Source: Arion vulgaris (Eukaryota > Mollusca > Gastropoda > Stylommatophora > Arionidae). Taken from it: DNA of 64,000 nt. A program made the translations under genes and the position numbers. Positions 32,900-44,671 of the stretch are shown here, one piece after another. The notes under the pieces were generated by a model. That model was not told where the DNA came from, ran no database searches, and worked only from the letters and a program-made list of their open reading frames with translations. Within the stretch, counting starts at the first letter, position 1, and each line of letters opens with the position of its first letter. The stretch is from contig CM036765.1 of NCBI GenBank assembly GCA_020796225.1, positions 32,888,066-32,952,065 of the forward strand, read 5' to 3'.

Positions 32900-33860
32900 A
32901 AGAAAAGCAAGTCTACATGCAAAAATCAGTCAAATATGCCAAATTAGACATGAATTCGTAGCGGTGAAAAAATGAATTAAAGAAAGCAAATTGAGAACTG
33001 CTGTAGAAACCACGGAGAAAATTAAGGAGTAAATTAAAAAATAGGTCTGGCATGTAGTCTTCCTGTTCCATCTCCGATGAAATGCCAGAATTGATGTGTA
33101 ACTTATCACAACTAATTTGGATTATGGTAGTCTCCATAACTCACTCTTTGATTCACTGGTCAATTCTTTTAAATCATTAGTGGAAATGTGTCGGAAAACA
33201 CACTTTTCTCCCACGTCAGACGTATTTCTGGTTTGTTTCTTTCGGACTTTCTGCCATGACTTTGTTACAGCCTCCTTTGCCAGCTACATCTTAAAACCCT
33301 TTCGGTTCACCTTGGTGTTTGTAGGAAGGAGGCCCTGGCAGTCTTTTAGTCTTTCATTCAGCAGCAATATAGAGAATATACTTTCATTGACTACGGAATG
33401 TTGTGTATTGAAAAGCAGGTTTGGGCCTATTGTGGCTGTCAAGGATGACATTGCAGGAGATATAATTACTTTTCTGCACCCCAAGGACATTTTATCGATC
33501 ACAGAGTCGACAGCAGAGATGTGCGTCAGACCGATGAAACCGTGCCCTCAGGTCTGGACGTTAATCCTGTTCGGCTGCTGTCATTCAAAATAGACAAAAT
33601 GAAGTTAAGAAAAGCCTGACTCAAAACCATGCCCTGTCTATTTTCAGTTGCAGTACTCTTTCGATCGATCGTTGAAATTACCTGCTATGAGAAACTTTGT
33701 GCCCGGAACATCCGAGAGTTTCTCAAGAAAAACCCAGTTACTTGCAATACGCAGTATGTCGACATGGACGTACACATTACAGTTTCGTCATATCTAATCA
33801 CGAATTGTTACTTGAATCCTTTTAGTTCCACACCCTCAGCTTAGGAATCGTTTGTATGAA
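32900..33860 (-). other. Unidentified, possibly decayed coding sequence
   Basis: Minus-strand frames look protein-like in places (SSLTATIGPNLLFNTQHSVV, LLLNERLKDCQGLLPTNTKV, FVIRYDETVMCTSMSTYCVL) but are separated by stops and shifts. A plus-strand ORF at 33117-33593 covers the same bases. I do not recognise a family on either strand. A decayed retrocopy or transposon remnant is possible. Confidence 0.3.
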
Positions 33861-34053
33861 GACAATTAAGGCGAAATTATGTTTCCCTTAGATAGTCTGC
33901 CTTCGATCTTCGCCGGGTACACTGAAGATGAAATAATATTTGAAAACTGAATGGGCTATACAGTGGTGTAAGTTGTTTTTCTAAATCATGAAGATGTTGA
34001 AATTATAAACCAGCTTCTGTAGAATTGGTTCTCATTGTTTAGCACTTTGGCAG

Positions 34054-34375
34054 TTCCAGTAGCCAATGTTCAGATATCAGTTCCAGTAGCCAATGTTCAG
34101 ATATCAGTTCCAGTAGCCAATGTTCAGATATCAGTTCCAGTAGCCAATGTTCAGATATCAGTTCCAGTAGCCAATGTTCAGATATCAGTTCCAGTAGCCA
34201 ATGTTCAGATATCAGTTCCAGTAGCCAATGTTCAGATATCAGTTCCAGTAGCCAATGTTCAGATATCAGTTCCAGTAGCCAATGTTCAGATATCAGTTCC
34301 AGTAGCCAATGTTCAGATATCAGTTCCAGTAGCTAATGTTCAGATATCAGTTCCAGTAGCCAATGTTCAGATATT
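34054..34375. repeat. 27-bp minisatellite, about 12 copies
   Basis: Nearly perfect copies of TTCCAGTAGCCAATGTTCAG plus ATATCAG; one copy has TAGCTAATG. The unit is nine codons, so an ORF (VPVANVQIS repeated) spans it by chance. Confidence 0.97.
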
Positions 34376-34489
34376 TGAGGGCAAGTATGTTTTTCTTCTA
34401 AACCGTCACTTTAAAATCTGCGTTTTACGCCCACTTTTCTCACTTTTCTACCTCTTCTTCTGTTTGGATGTTTCATTCAAAAACTGATG

Positions 34490-35790
34490 GGGATCAGACG
34501 GCAGTGCACTGACTCCGTAGCGTTGACTGGAACTGATTTGAGAGATGACAAAACAGAATAGACCTCAAGAACAGAAGCATTAAACAGTGCATTCAGTTTT
34601 TAGAAAAGTAGAAATTAAAAAAAAGTATAAACTAAAGTCTAATGTTGATCTGTTTGAGTCAACCAAGAAACATAAACAAATTGGTGGGTAGAAAAACTGG
34701 AACCCACTATTAATGACTATAGTACCTTAAGGGTGACTCAAATAATAACCAACAACTGTAGGAACGAAACAATATATATATAAAAGAATATAAATAAACA
34801 ACTATAGAAATAAAACTTGAACACAAAAACATAATTTCATTTGACACAGCCGGTTTGGTAGGTCAAGGCCGAGTTGCGGCGTCATGCATATGGAATCCTG
34901 CAGTTTCTAGTTAACAACAACAAGGAATTAATATTCAGTGTTTGTAGAGTTAGAAGGATACAAGTATAAGAGACAGCACAACGACAACTTCAAAGCTTTT
35001 AGTCCCAATTTCATAACTTTATTTCTGTGAGTTTCAAAAACAAAAGAAAAACACAATTACATATGGAGGCAAAAGAGAGCGCATAGTGCCGAGAGACCAT
35101 CTTATGTATCAGCTCTAGTTTCTCCTGCAGCAACTGTGGGGAGGATTGCCACTTTATAATATGACATTACAGTAACAATAGACGCTGTGATTCAGCACAG
35201 AACAAACTACGTGACGCAAAACCTATTGTATCCAGAGATAAAGAAACCAACGATAATTTCTGCAAGTTTAGCCCTGTCCAGCAGGTTATCACCTGATTCC
35301 CTATGATATCACGACTTGTGCAAATGACATCCTCTTTCTATAAATGGTAACATTAAGTCACATTACTTTTTTACTTATCCTGTTAGTCATGACCTTGCAC
35401 TAAATACACACCTGCAATATTTGGATACTTGTTTTCTCTTCACCATTTGAACAAAGTCAATGGGGTTCCAATAAAGGCATATCATGTTATTTACCCGTAT
35501 CGAGCAGTCGGTCACGTCAACAAGTTGCAAACATGAATAGATTAACACGATACTTACACGCGTCACTTTGGTTACTGCTGTTCCAACCCTAGGATCAGTC
35601 TTCAACAAATTTGACACTACTAAAATTAGATAGGAAAATTAGCGTAATTGAGAATGTTTTGATTCTCTCGATCCACTGCACGCCAACGACCTATGTATAT
35701 TGACTAGCAGTGCTTACAAGTCCATGTCTCTTAATGTCATCTGTTCTTGTATTCAGCAAATGTTTTTTTAAAATTATTGGCAACATCAAC
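34490..35790. other. No gene seen; small fragment of repeat G
   Basis: CGGCAGTGCACTGACTCCGT near 34500 matches part of repeat G. The stretch 35100-35235 (GGAGAGTGG-like, CAACAACTGTGGG, TTCAGCACAGAACAAACTA) looks like a sense fragment of the LINE-Z terminal region seen antisense at 3590-3720. Otherwise nothing is recognised. Confidence 0.45.
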
Positions 35791-35797
35791 GCTGAAT

Positions 35798-36858
35798 CAG
35801 TTTAGTTAAGTCTTATATGTACACCAGACCTGTTGATAGGTTTAAGTAATTTAGGGATTGAAAGTGAGGGGCGGTATTGAATGATATTTTATAAAAAAAC
35901 TACTCAATGTTTGTAACGCGGTAGTAACAGTTTAGTTAAGTCTTATATGTACACTAGACCTGTTGATAGGTTTAAGTAATTTAGGGATTGAAAGTGAGGG
36001 GGCGGTATTGAATGATATTTGATTAAAAAAACTACTCAATGTTTGTAACGCGGTAGTAACAGTTTAGTTAAGTCTTATATGTACACCAGACCTGTTGATA
36101 GGTTTAAGTAATTTAGGGATTGAAAGTGAGGGGGCGGTATTGAATGATATTTGATTAAAAAAACCTACTCAATGTTTGTAACGCGGTAGTAACAGTTTAG
36201 TTAAGTCTTATTTGTACACTAGACCTGTTGATAGGTTTAAGTAATTTAGGGATTGAAAGTGAGGGGGAGGTATTGAATGATATTTGATTAAAAAAAACTA
36301 CTCAATGTTTGTAACGCGGTAGTAACAGTTTAGTTAAGTCTTATATGTACACCAGACCTGTTGATAGGTTTAAGTAATTTAGGATTGAAAGTGAGGGGCG
36401 GTATTGAATGATATTTGATTAAAAACTACTCAATGTTTGTAACTGGTAGTAACAGTTTAGTTAAGTCTTATATGTACACTAGACCTGTTGATAGGTTTAA
36501 GTAATTTAGGGATTGAAAGTGAGGGGGCGGTATTGAATGATATTTGATTAAAAAAACCTACTCAATGTTTGTAACGCGGTAGTAACAGTTTAGTTAAGTC
36601 TTATATGTACACTAGACCTGTTGATAGGTTTAAGTAATTTAGGGATTGAAAGTGAGGGGGCGGTATTGAATGATATTTGATTAAAAAAACCTACTCAATG
36701 TTTGTAACGCGGTAGTAACAGTTTAGTTAAGTCTTATATGTACACCAGACCTGTTGATAGGTTTAAGTAATTTAGGGATTGAAAGTGAGGGGAGGTATTG
36801 AATGATATTTGATTAAAAAACCTACTCAATGTTTGTAACGCAGGTAGTAACAGTTTAG
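35798..36858. repeat. About 131-bp tandem array, eight copies
   Basis: CAGTTTAGTTAAGTCTTATA begins at 35798, 35928, 36060, 36193, 36326, 36453, 36586, 36719 and, as a stub, 36851. Units differ mainly in an A-run, a G-run (GAGGGGCGG or GAGGGGGCGG) and ACACC/ACACTAGACC. Confidence 0.97.
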
Positions 36859-37288
36859 TCTCCGTCTTTTTCTATCTCCCCCATCCCCCACCTCCACCCC
36901 ACAAAACCACATATTCCTGTAACGTTAAGCATATGCCTCAATTGGGTACCAGACATGTTCTGGGAAAGTAAAGGCGGCCGGCGTGATGATGACCACACCA
37001 CACATCGTGTGCCGACGTTCAATGGACGATACAGGCCTAACACTGTATTGCCCTATATACCACGAGGTATGAAAGGGTTCTTTTGATTTTGATCTTTATC
37101 TCTTGTTAAGCCTATCTTTCATATGGAAGTCAAACATGGACAATTACTCAGTAGTCAAGACGATTAGAGGTCACAGAGAGCGGTGGTCTTACATAGGAAT
37201 TTGAGATATTACACGAAAAATGTTGAAACGATAAATCAGGAGGCACTGAAGGAAATCCATGTACATTGACCCAGACGCAAGAAGCAGT

Positions 37289-37387
37289 TACAGTTTTAAG
37301 GCTTTGTTATGAGAGCAGGAGAGTTCATTGTGACAGCAACAGTTTTAATGCCTTGTTATGAGAGCAGGAGAGTTCACTGTGACAGCA
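37289..37387. repeat. 49-bp direct duplication
   Basis: Two copies of a segment containing TTGTTATGAGAGCAGGAGAG and TTCA(T/C)TGTGACAGCA, immediately before the 39-bp array. Confidence 0.85.
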
Positions 37388-37522
37388 GTATAAATTATCA
37401 GTGAAAAATAGAAGGGGGAAAAGATAGAAAGTATTATTGGGCAAACTTTTTTTGCAGCACGCACGAAAGAAGTCTGTAGCAACATTGTCAAACAGTTCTC
37501 TGGTCCTGAAATTGTGGCGTTT

Positions 37523-38289
37523 CGCCACCCTCTATACAAGTTGTTATGCTGCAGGAATATTCGCCACCCTCTATACAAGCTGTTATGTTGCAGGAATGTT
37601 CGCCACCCTCTATACAAGCTGTTATGTTGCAGGAATGTTCGTCACTCTTTATGCAAACTGTTATGCTGCAGGAATGTTCGCCACCCTCTATACAAGCTGT
37701 TATGTTGCAGGAATGTTCGCCACTCTTTATACAAACTGTTATGTTGCAGGAATGTTCGCCACCCTCTATACAAGTTGTTATGTTGCAGGAATGTTCGCCA
37801 CCCTCTATACAAGCTGTTATGCTGCAGGAATGTTCGCCACCCTCTATACAAGTTGTTATGTTGCAGGAATGTTCGCCACCCTCTATACAAGTTGTTATGT
37901 TGCAGGAATGTTCGCCACCCTCTATACAAGTTGTTATGTTGCAGGAATGTTCGCCACCCTCTATACAAGTTGTTATGTTGCAGGAATGTTCGCCACCCTC
38001 TATACAAGTTGTTATGTTGCAGGAATGTTCGCCACCCTCTATACAAGTTGTTATGTTGCAGGAATGTTCGCCACCCTCTATACAAGTTGTTATGTTGCAG
38101 GAATGTTCGCCACTCTTTATACAAACTGTTATGCTGCAGGAATGTTCGCCACCCTCTATACAAGCTGTTATGTTGCAGGAATGTTCGCCACCCTCTATAC
38201 AAGCTGTTATGCTGCAGGAATGTACGCCACCCTCTATACAAGCTGGTATGCTACAGGAATGTTCGCCACCCTCTATACAAACTGTTATT
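37523..38289. repeat. 39-bp minisatellite, about 20 copies
   Basis: The unit is GCCACCCTCTATACAAGTTG plus TTATGTTGCAGGAATGTTC. Thirteen codons long, so several frames stay open on both strands. Central copies (about 37840-38100) are the most uniform; edge copies vary (CACTCTTTATACAAACTG). Confidence 0.97.
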
Positions 38290-38299
38290 CTACTCAATT

Positions 38300-39250
38300 C
38301 GATCTTGTGCATTTCTTTCTACCGCAAACATATTCTTTTGTGTAGCTTTGAGCTCTGCTTCAAAAGTTCGCCTCAATGTGCCTCTAGAACTTCCTTTTTC
38401 TACTGTCCTTGCGATGTCTATTGCATTACATGTCGTGACCCGCTTTATTTTCTTATATCGAGGATATATCCAAACCATATCCAACGTATCTTTTGTATCT
38501 CTTTATTTAAATCTTCCAGACCAGTTAGTTTGTAAACTCTGATATTATCAATCTTATCCTCCCAGATATACCAAAGTGTTCTTCTAAGAAACCTTCCCTC
38601 GAATCCACTTAAAACACGTTATATTTCTTGTTCGCTTTTCAAGTCTTAGATTTATAGAAAATAACTGTCTTATCACACGTTATTTTAATCCGCTGTTTTG
38701 TCTTGTAAAGCACAAATATAGTGTCGTAAATGTTAGATTTTCAGATGTTGCAAAGCCTGTTGAAAACTGTTTTGTCCATCCAATTCTTTGTTTAATTTCA
38801 ACCATAATGTTCTCATCTGAAGAAACAATACTCCCCAAGTAATTAAAATCCTTTACGATCTCTAGATCGGTATCCTCTATCTGTATGTCCTTTGGTCTTT
38901 GTATTTATCGCCATTACTTTGGTTTTATTTGTGTTGATCATTAGTCCAATTTGTTTTGCTATTTTATTGACCCTATCTATCTTGTGCGATATATTTTCTT
39001 TGCTTTGACACATACATCATCTGCAAAGTCTAAGTGTTTAAGATGCTTCAGTGGTTTCTACTGTAGTCCTTTTGGATTGTTGTGTGTTGTGTGTTGTGTG
39101 TTGTTGTCTGCAAGACTTAGCCCATCACAGTAAGAAATAATAAGGGTGACAAGATGCATCCCTGCCGTACTTCAGACGTTACTTGAAAATATCGGTTTCT
39201 ATGGGCCCGGCTCAAACTTGTGTGCTTTTTTTCCAACATATAGTTGATTG
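38300..39250 (-). mobile_element. LINE RT C-terminal half, decayed
   Basis: Minus-strand frames contain KHLDFADDVCV (RT motif C, about 39015), IQIEDTDLEIVKDFNYLGSI, MVEIKQRIGWTKQ and, near 38300-38484, a Lys/Arg-rich RGTLRRTFEAELKAT-type end. Many stops and shifts. It abuts the 39-bp array. Confidence 0.78.
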
Positions 39251-39259
39251 AATACATTT

Positions 39260-39505
39260 TGGGTTCTCTGTGGCTGAATGGTTAAGCCTTGCGAGTCGAA
39301 GGTCGTGGGTTAGATTCCTGACCGCGGCCTTCTGTTAACGAGTGCAGTTTTTTCAGAGACCCCTAGGATTTTTGCCAGAGCTACGGAGTTCGTGCTTTGT
39401 GCAATACTCTCGGCAGGTGGCGTGCCATTTCTGCGGAGAGGAACTGAGCCATATGGGGTAAAACCCGGTGCAATGAAGTCAATCCTTCGGCTTTTAAACC
39501 CTTTT
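39260..39505 (+). mobile_element. SINE-C, complete tRNA-derived copy with 13-bp TSD
   Basis: The A box CTGTGGCTGAATGGTTAAGC and the B-box-like GTGGGTTAGATTCCTGACC (39307-39325) form a tRNA-like head, followed by an about 180-bp body ending CTTCGGCTTTTAAACCC. It is flanked by ATTGAATACATTT at 39247-39259 and 39506-39518, inside the LINE region. Antisense relatives are at 1515 and 40505. Confidence 0.93.
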
Positions 39506-39649
39506 ATTGAATACATTTATTACTTTAGTTGGTATCCCATATGCTAGAAAATATTTCACGTTGTAGTTGTTTGCAGAACGTCAAAGGCGTTGTAATCTTA
39601 GCAGACGCAACATTATTATTGTTTGGGATTGCTTGATAAGCCATCATCA

Positions 39650-40060
39650 TTGCAATTCGGTGAGTAGCCATGTGTGCTCCGATCTCTTTCTTACAGATAA
39701 AGATCTCAGCTGCAGTGCACAAACTCCGTAGCAACGGCGAGTGTCCCCGATGTAACATTGAATATGGTGAAGATATTTATGTAGAAGTTTTATTTTAAAT
39801 CTTTTTTCTAATGAATTTCGCCCGAGCTGCGGCTTTCCAGCCTGCTCTTCTCGATTTTTGAACTGCTAAGGGTTCTTTTACGTGCTCAAATTGAAAACGG
39901 GACCTACGTTTTATTGTCCGTCTCCGGTAGGACTAGAAACTCGATCTCACCTACACTGAGATCAGAGATCTCTCTAAAAATATCCAGATGGACCTACAAG
40001 GAAGCGACCTGGTACCTTTGACACGAAAGACGAGTACCTAATCTCTAGCCACAGAGATCC
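39650..40060 (+). repeat. Dispersed repeat G, copy 2
   Basis: Matches 8619-9030: CCATGTGTGCTCCGATCT, AAGATCTCAGCTGCAGTGCA, ATGAATTTCGCCCGAGCTGC, CTGCTAAGGGTTCTTTTACG, GGACTAGA. No ORF is conserved between copies. Confidence 0.7.
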
Positions 40061-40208
40061 CCCTTTTTTAATTCTCTCTCTTAACTCTTTCCATACTCAT
40101 GATTGTAATTGAGTTCTAACCACAACTGCTTTTAGGACACCAACTTTTTATCACCTAAAAATGTGTGTTTACGTTGCATGCAGTAGGTATCATATTAATT
40201 TTGCTTCA

Positions 40209-40247
40209 TCCAATATACTATATATATATATATATATATATATATCA
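40209..40247. repeat. TA microsatellite
   Basis: A (TA)n run in ATACTATATATATATATATA and onward. Confidence 0.95.
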
Positions 40248-40504
40248 ATATTTGTTTGATGTTTCAAATTAATAGATATAATAAAAATTTGAAAGGTTTA
40301 ATACAATGAAAAAGAAAGTGCTCTATATGAAAAGCCTCTATGGTGGTTGGTTGTGTGTATGGCACACATTTATATACCCCTATAGTAGGTAATTATATGG
40401 ATGGACTTTAAGACTTCAAAAGCAATCATATTCAATGAACTCACATCCTCTTTCCAGTACTATCGATAAATAAATAGACCTGCAGTGACCAGTTTTTTAA
40501 AGGG

Positions 40505-40755
40505 TGTTAAGCCAAATGATTGACTTCATTGCACCGAGCTTTACCGATATGGCTCGGTCCCACTGCATAGAAACTGGCACACCACCTGCCGAGAGTAAGG
40601 CACAAAGCACACACTCAGTGCCTCCGACTAGAATCCTATGGTTATCTGAAAAAAAATGCACATGTGAACAGAACGGCGCACTCCGAATTCAAACACACGA
40701 CTTTCGGATCGCAAGGCAATGGCTTTTACCACTTAGCGACACAGACACCCATCCT
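40505..40755 (-). mobile_element. SINE-C, antisense copy
   Basis: Matches the reverse complement of 39260-39505: ATTGACTTCATTGCACCGAG, ATGGCTCGGTCCCAC, CACCACCTGCCGAGAGTA, and the head TCGCAAGGCAATGGCTTTTA / CCACTTAGCGACACAGAC. Confidence 0.88.
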
Positions 40756-40769
40756 AGACCAGTGTGATA

Positions 40770-41440
40770 TAATAGGAAAGAAAAACGTTGATCTCTTGTC
40801 AAAGTAAGGTGAATCATCCGAATAGATTGAAAATAACATCTGATATCACGTGCCGAGAACTGTGATGCAAGCACATTGAAGAAATTTAGTATGTAGGCAC
40901 ACCCAATTTGTAAACCAATAGCATGTTATGTCAGGTAAAAAAAAAAAAAAAAAAGATCACTGGTTTCAGGCTATCAAAAGGACGCGTCAAACTGAGAAAT
41001 CACATGTTAGGAAAGCTTACAATTAATAAGACAAACTTGTACATATGAACACTGAGCCCAAAGACTACAGAACGTACGTAAGCTTCATGCGTGGCACTCT
41101 ACTTTGAAGATGGAGAGAAAACAGGACATATACGTATATCATATAGAACTTGCGTGAAGCTCTTTAGAGGATACGATGCGAGTTATACAGGTCATTAAGA
41201 AGATGAAGATAAGACGTGGATTAGATCCTTGTTTTATATATTTATTTTCTATCCACATGTTTATCAACTGACTATGTAGATCGTGAAACGAAACTTTCTG
41301 AACTAAACTAGAAATATATCACAGCTGCGTACTATTGATGGATGTTTATAAGGAATGATAGAATGACAAAGTGTATTATTGATAACTGTTTGTAAGGCGT
41401 GATTTAAAGGCAGAAAAAAGACATGTTAAAATATTGTTGT
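40770..41440. other. No feature seen
   Basis: AT-rich spacer; an 18-bp A run near 40938. No gene or recognised repeat. Confidence 0.5.
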
Positions 41441-41444
41441 CTTT

Positions 41445-42250
41445 CATCATCAATCATCAAATAGCTTGTACTGAGCAGAACTTTGCCACCCCAACAGTCC
41501 TCTGGAATTTCTCTCTCATAGGCCAGATGTCCTGCCTCTGCAGCCATCATGTTCAAACCATCAGTTACATCCTGAATCCATCTTCCCGTGGTCTTCCTCC
41601 TCTCTCTTTGCCGGTATGCCTCCTTCCATGATGGTCTTCTCCAGCCCTTCATGTCTTTTGATATGTCCAAAATACCTCAATTTTCTCTTTCTTATTTGTA
41701 GCATCAGCCAGTTTTCTTTGATTTTGAGGTTTTTTTTAATAGATCTATTTGTTCTCTTCTCTGTCCAAGATATACGAAGGACTCTTCAGTAACACTTATA
41801 TTCAAAAGCACATATATGTTTATCCACTGCTTTATTAAATGTCCATGCTTCACACCCATACGTTGCCACTGGGAATATGCATGCTCTTAGTATTCTGATC
41901 TTTGTTTTCTTATCAGTTCCGCTCCATACTGTTTTGAGTTGTTTAATTTTTTGTAAAGCCATGTTTGTTCTTCTTTTAATTTCCTTCATCCCATTTCCAT
42001 TTGTTGTTAGCAGTGAAGCAAGATATTCAAAACTGTTCACATTTTCTACTTTCTCTCCATTGACAAAAATATAATTTGTCATGTTCGTTTTATCTGTTGT
42101 CATTATTTTTGTTTTTGCCACATTGAGATATAGATTTTGTTTTTCACTTTTATCTTTCACTTCTCCTAATAATTTCTCAATCCCTTTTTGTAATGTTGAC
42201 AGTAACACTGTATCGTCATTGTTGTCTTTACACACAATATACCTACCAAC
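41445..42250 (-). mobile_element. LINE-X 3' half, best preserved copy
   Basis: From the tail (ATCATCAATCATCAAATAGC) inward, minus-strand coding gives GGIPAKR-like, LQIRKRKLRYF, NLKIKENWLML, then a 149-residue frame 42235-41786: EVKDKSEKQNLYLNVAKTKI, VENVNSFEYLASLLTTNGNG, ILRACIFPVATYGCEAWTFN. This is the thumb and post-RT region (usual form VEQFKYLGS). It ends at a SINE. Confidence 0.9.
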
Positions 42251-42252
42251 TT

Positions 42253-42435
42253 GGGTTTCTGTGGTGTGGTGGTAAGGTGTTCGCCTCTAGCTACAAAAGT
42301 ATGAGGTACGTTCCCCGCAGGAGTGATCAAGATATTTTTAGTGCTCCTGATCTCAATGTAAGTGAGATGAACCATTCGCAGTTAAAAATCGATAAGCCTA
42401 AGCTGCAAAGCCATTAATAATAATAATAATTCCTC
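42253..42435 (+). mobile_element. SINE-D, tRNA-derived
   Basis: The head TTTCTGTGGTGTGGTGGTAA (A-box-like) and GAGGTACGTTCCCCGCAGG (B-box-like) are followed by TAGTGCTCCTGATCTCAATG and a TAATAATAATAATT tail. It sits at the junction of two antisense LINE copies. A single copy in the window, so assignment rests on structure. Confidence 0.75.
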
Positions 42436-43105
42436 TCGTACCGTTATACGTTACATAGGGCCTGCAAGTAATTTCTCCATACCGCTCTATCCTGGGCAAC
42501 TCGCTCAATCTCCTCCATGGAACTGGGACCGATATTTCTCGCCTCTCTCAGCAAAGTTCGTTTCAGGGTCTCCTTAGGTCGACCTCTCTTTCTTGAACCC
42601 TTTGCATCCCACTTCAATGCCTGCTTTGATATTCGTTGATCATTTCTCCTCAAGGTGTGCCCAACATATCTCCATCTTCTCTTTCTTATAACAGTTGTCA
42701 CTAGGGTTGACCAGACATGTCTCTGATTTCATCACTTCTCCTGAATTCGTTCCATTTTATATTCATTATTTTTCGCAGACATCTATTTTCAAATGCATTC
42801 AACTTGCTTTCTATATCTTTAGTTATTTTCCAACTCTCGCTGGCAAATGTTAGGATTGATACAACATTTGAATTGAAAATTCGTAATTTAGTTTTAATAC
42901 TATATAACTTGCAGTTCCATATTTTATTTAGACTTTTAAAAGCTTATGTTGCTTTACCAATTCGTATTATAATTTCTTTTTAACATTTCCTGTGCAATCA
43001 AAATTGCTACCTAAATAGGTGAACTGCTCTGTTATTTTTATCATTTTAGATTCCAGTGTGATATCTGCATTACTTGCCATAGGTGTCTTCATTATATTTG
43101 TTTTT

Positions 43106-44446
43106 TCATAGCTTATCTGCAGTCCCTTTTGATGCTATAGATGACAAGTTGTCTGTTTTTCTTTGCATATCTTGGGTGTTTCTACTTAACAAGGCAATAT
43201 CATCTGCAAAATCCAAATCTTCTAGTTGACTATTTTCTACCCAATCGATGCCAGTTTCCCCCCTGCAACATTTTCGCATCACCCGGTCAATGACCTCTCC
43301 AAACAATAGCGGAGATAGAATACAGCCTTGCTTTACTCCGGTTTCAACCATAAACCAGTCGCTGTGTCCACCACCAGTGCGAACTGCACACTGTGAACCA
43401 TCATGAAATGAAAATCGTGGCATATCCCAAAGGACGTAGCCATCAACTACAGTAAACAAGTCGTTGATTTTTCTAGGCACCACTTATACGTTCAGTAGTT
43501 TGCCATTGCTTTCTGAACCATCATAGAGGCTCTTAATAATGTTTATTATTTTGTCTGGTATTCCATAGCATCTCAGAATATTCCACAGAGAGATTCTGTG
43601 TAGATTATCAATAGCTTTTTTAAAATCGATGAAATTTAGTATGAGTGGTTGTTGCTTCTCAATATGTTCCTCCAAAATTAGTCGTAGGGTAATTATTTGG
43701 CCTAAGCAGCTTCTCCCAGGTCTAAAACCAGCTTGTTCTTCTCTCATGGTTGTATCCACTGCTCCTTTGATTCTATTAAGAATGATTTTGCAGAAAGTCT
43801 TGGTCATTACTGATAATAGGGTGATCCCTCTCCAGTTGTTACAATCTTTGAGATCACCTTTTTGGGGATCTTAACAATTATTCCTTCTTCCATTGATCTG
43901 GGACAGTTTCTTCTTCCCATACTTTATTAAATAGTTCTTGCTTCTGGCTAGTAGTTGTATCATCAGCCGATTTGAGCATTTCTGCAGTAATGTTGTCATC
44001 ACCCGCTGCCTTATTGTGTATCAAGGAATGGATTGCTTCCTTGACCTCAGCTACACTTATCATTTCTTCGTTAATTGGTAGGAGCTGTTTCTTGCCTCTT
44101 CGTCAAACTTGAGTAGTACTGGTGGATCAGGTCTATTTAATATTTCTTCAAAATGTTCTGCCCATCTTTTCTTCTGCTCGGTATCTGATGTTAGAACTTT
44201 ACCATCTTTACTCTTGATTGGGCCACCCTTTGAAACAAAAGTTCCAGTAAGTTGTTTTAGTGTGTTGTATAGCATTTTACTGTTTCCAGTCTTAGCTGCT
44301 TTTTCCACTTCTTCGGCCAGTCGATTGACATATGCTCTTTTATCTCTTCTAGCCGCTCTTTTCACTTCCTTGTCTTTTAGTCTATATTCCTCTTTAGCTT
44401 GGATTTCATCTGTTGCATCCTTAGTATTAAATATTGCTAGTTTCAT
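43106..44446 (-). pseudogene. LINE reverse transcriptase domain
   Basis: In order: linker KKRWAEHFEEILNRPDPP, AAGDDNITAEMLKS, VWEEETVPDQWKKE, EEQAGFRPGRSC, LNFIDFKKAID (motif A region), METGVKQGCILSPLLF (motif B) and LEDLDFADDIALLSR (motif C with both Asp). Four separate frames are needed to read it. Confidence 0.92.
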
Positions 44447-44671
44447 CTTTCTTCTTTCTTGAATACATTTCCAGGTGTCATCGCTTATCCAGGGTTTTCT
44501 GTCTTTCGTCTTTAATCCTGCGCTACTATTTGCTGCCCCAATAGTGTGTCCTTTATCTTAGTCCATTTGTCTTCAATGTTCTGTTCATTTTCACATTGAG
44601 TAACTCGAACCTATTCTTAAGTTCGAGCTGATATTCCTCTTTTACCTCATTATTTTGTAGCCTTTGACTGT

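Noticed and set aside
34035..34487. 150-codon ORF with VPVANVQIS repeats
   Set aside because: Chance reading of a 27-bp array.
37437..38542. Overlapping ORFs of 199-342 codons in several frames
   Set aside because: They are an effect of the 39-bp array. The simultaneous opening of frames on both strands argues against coding.
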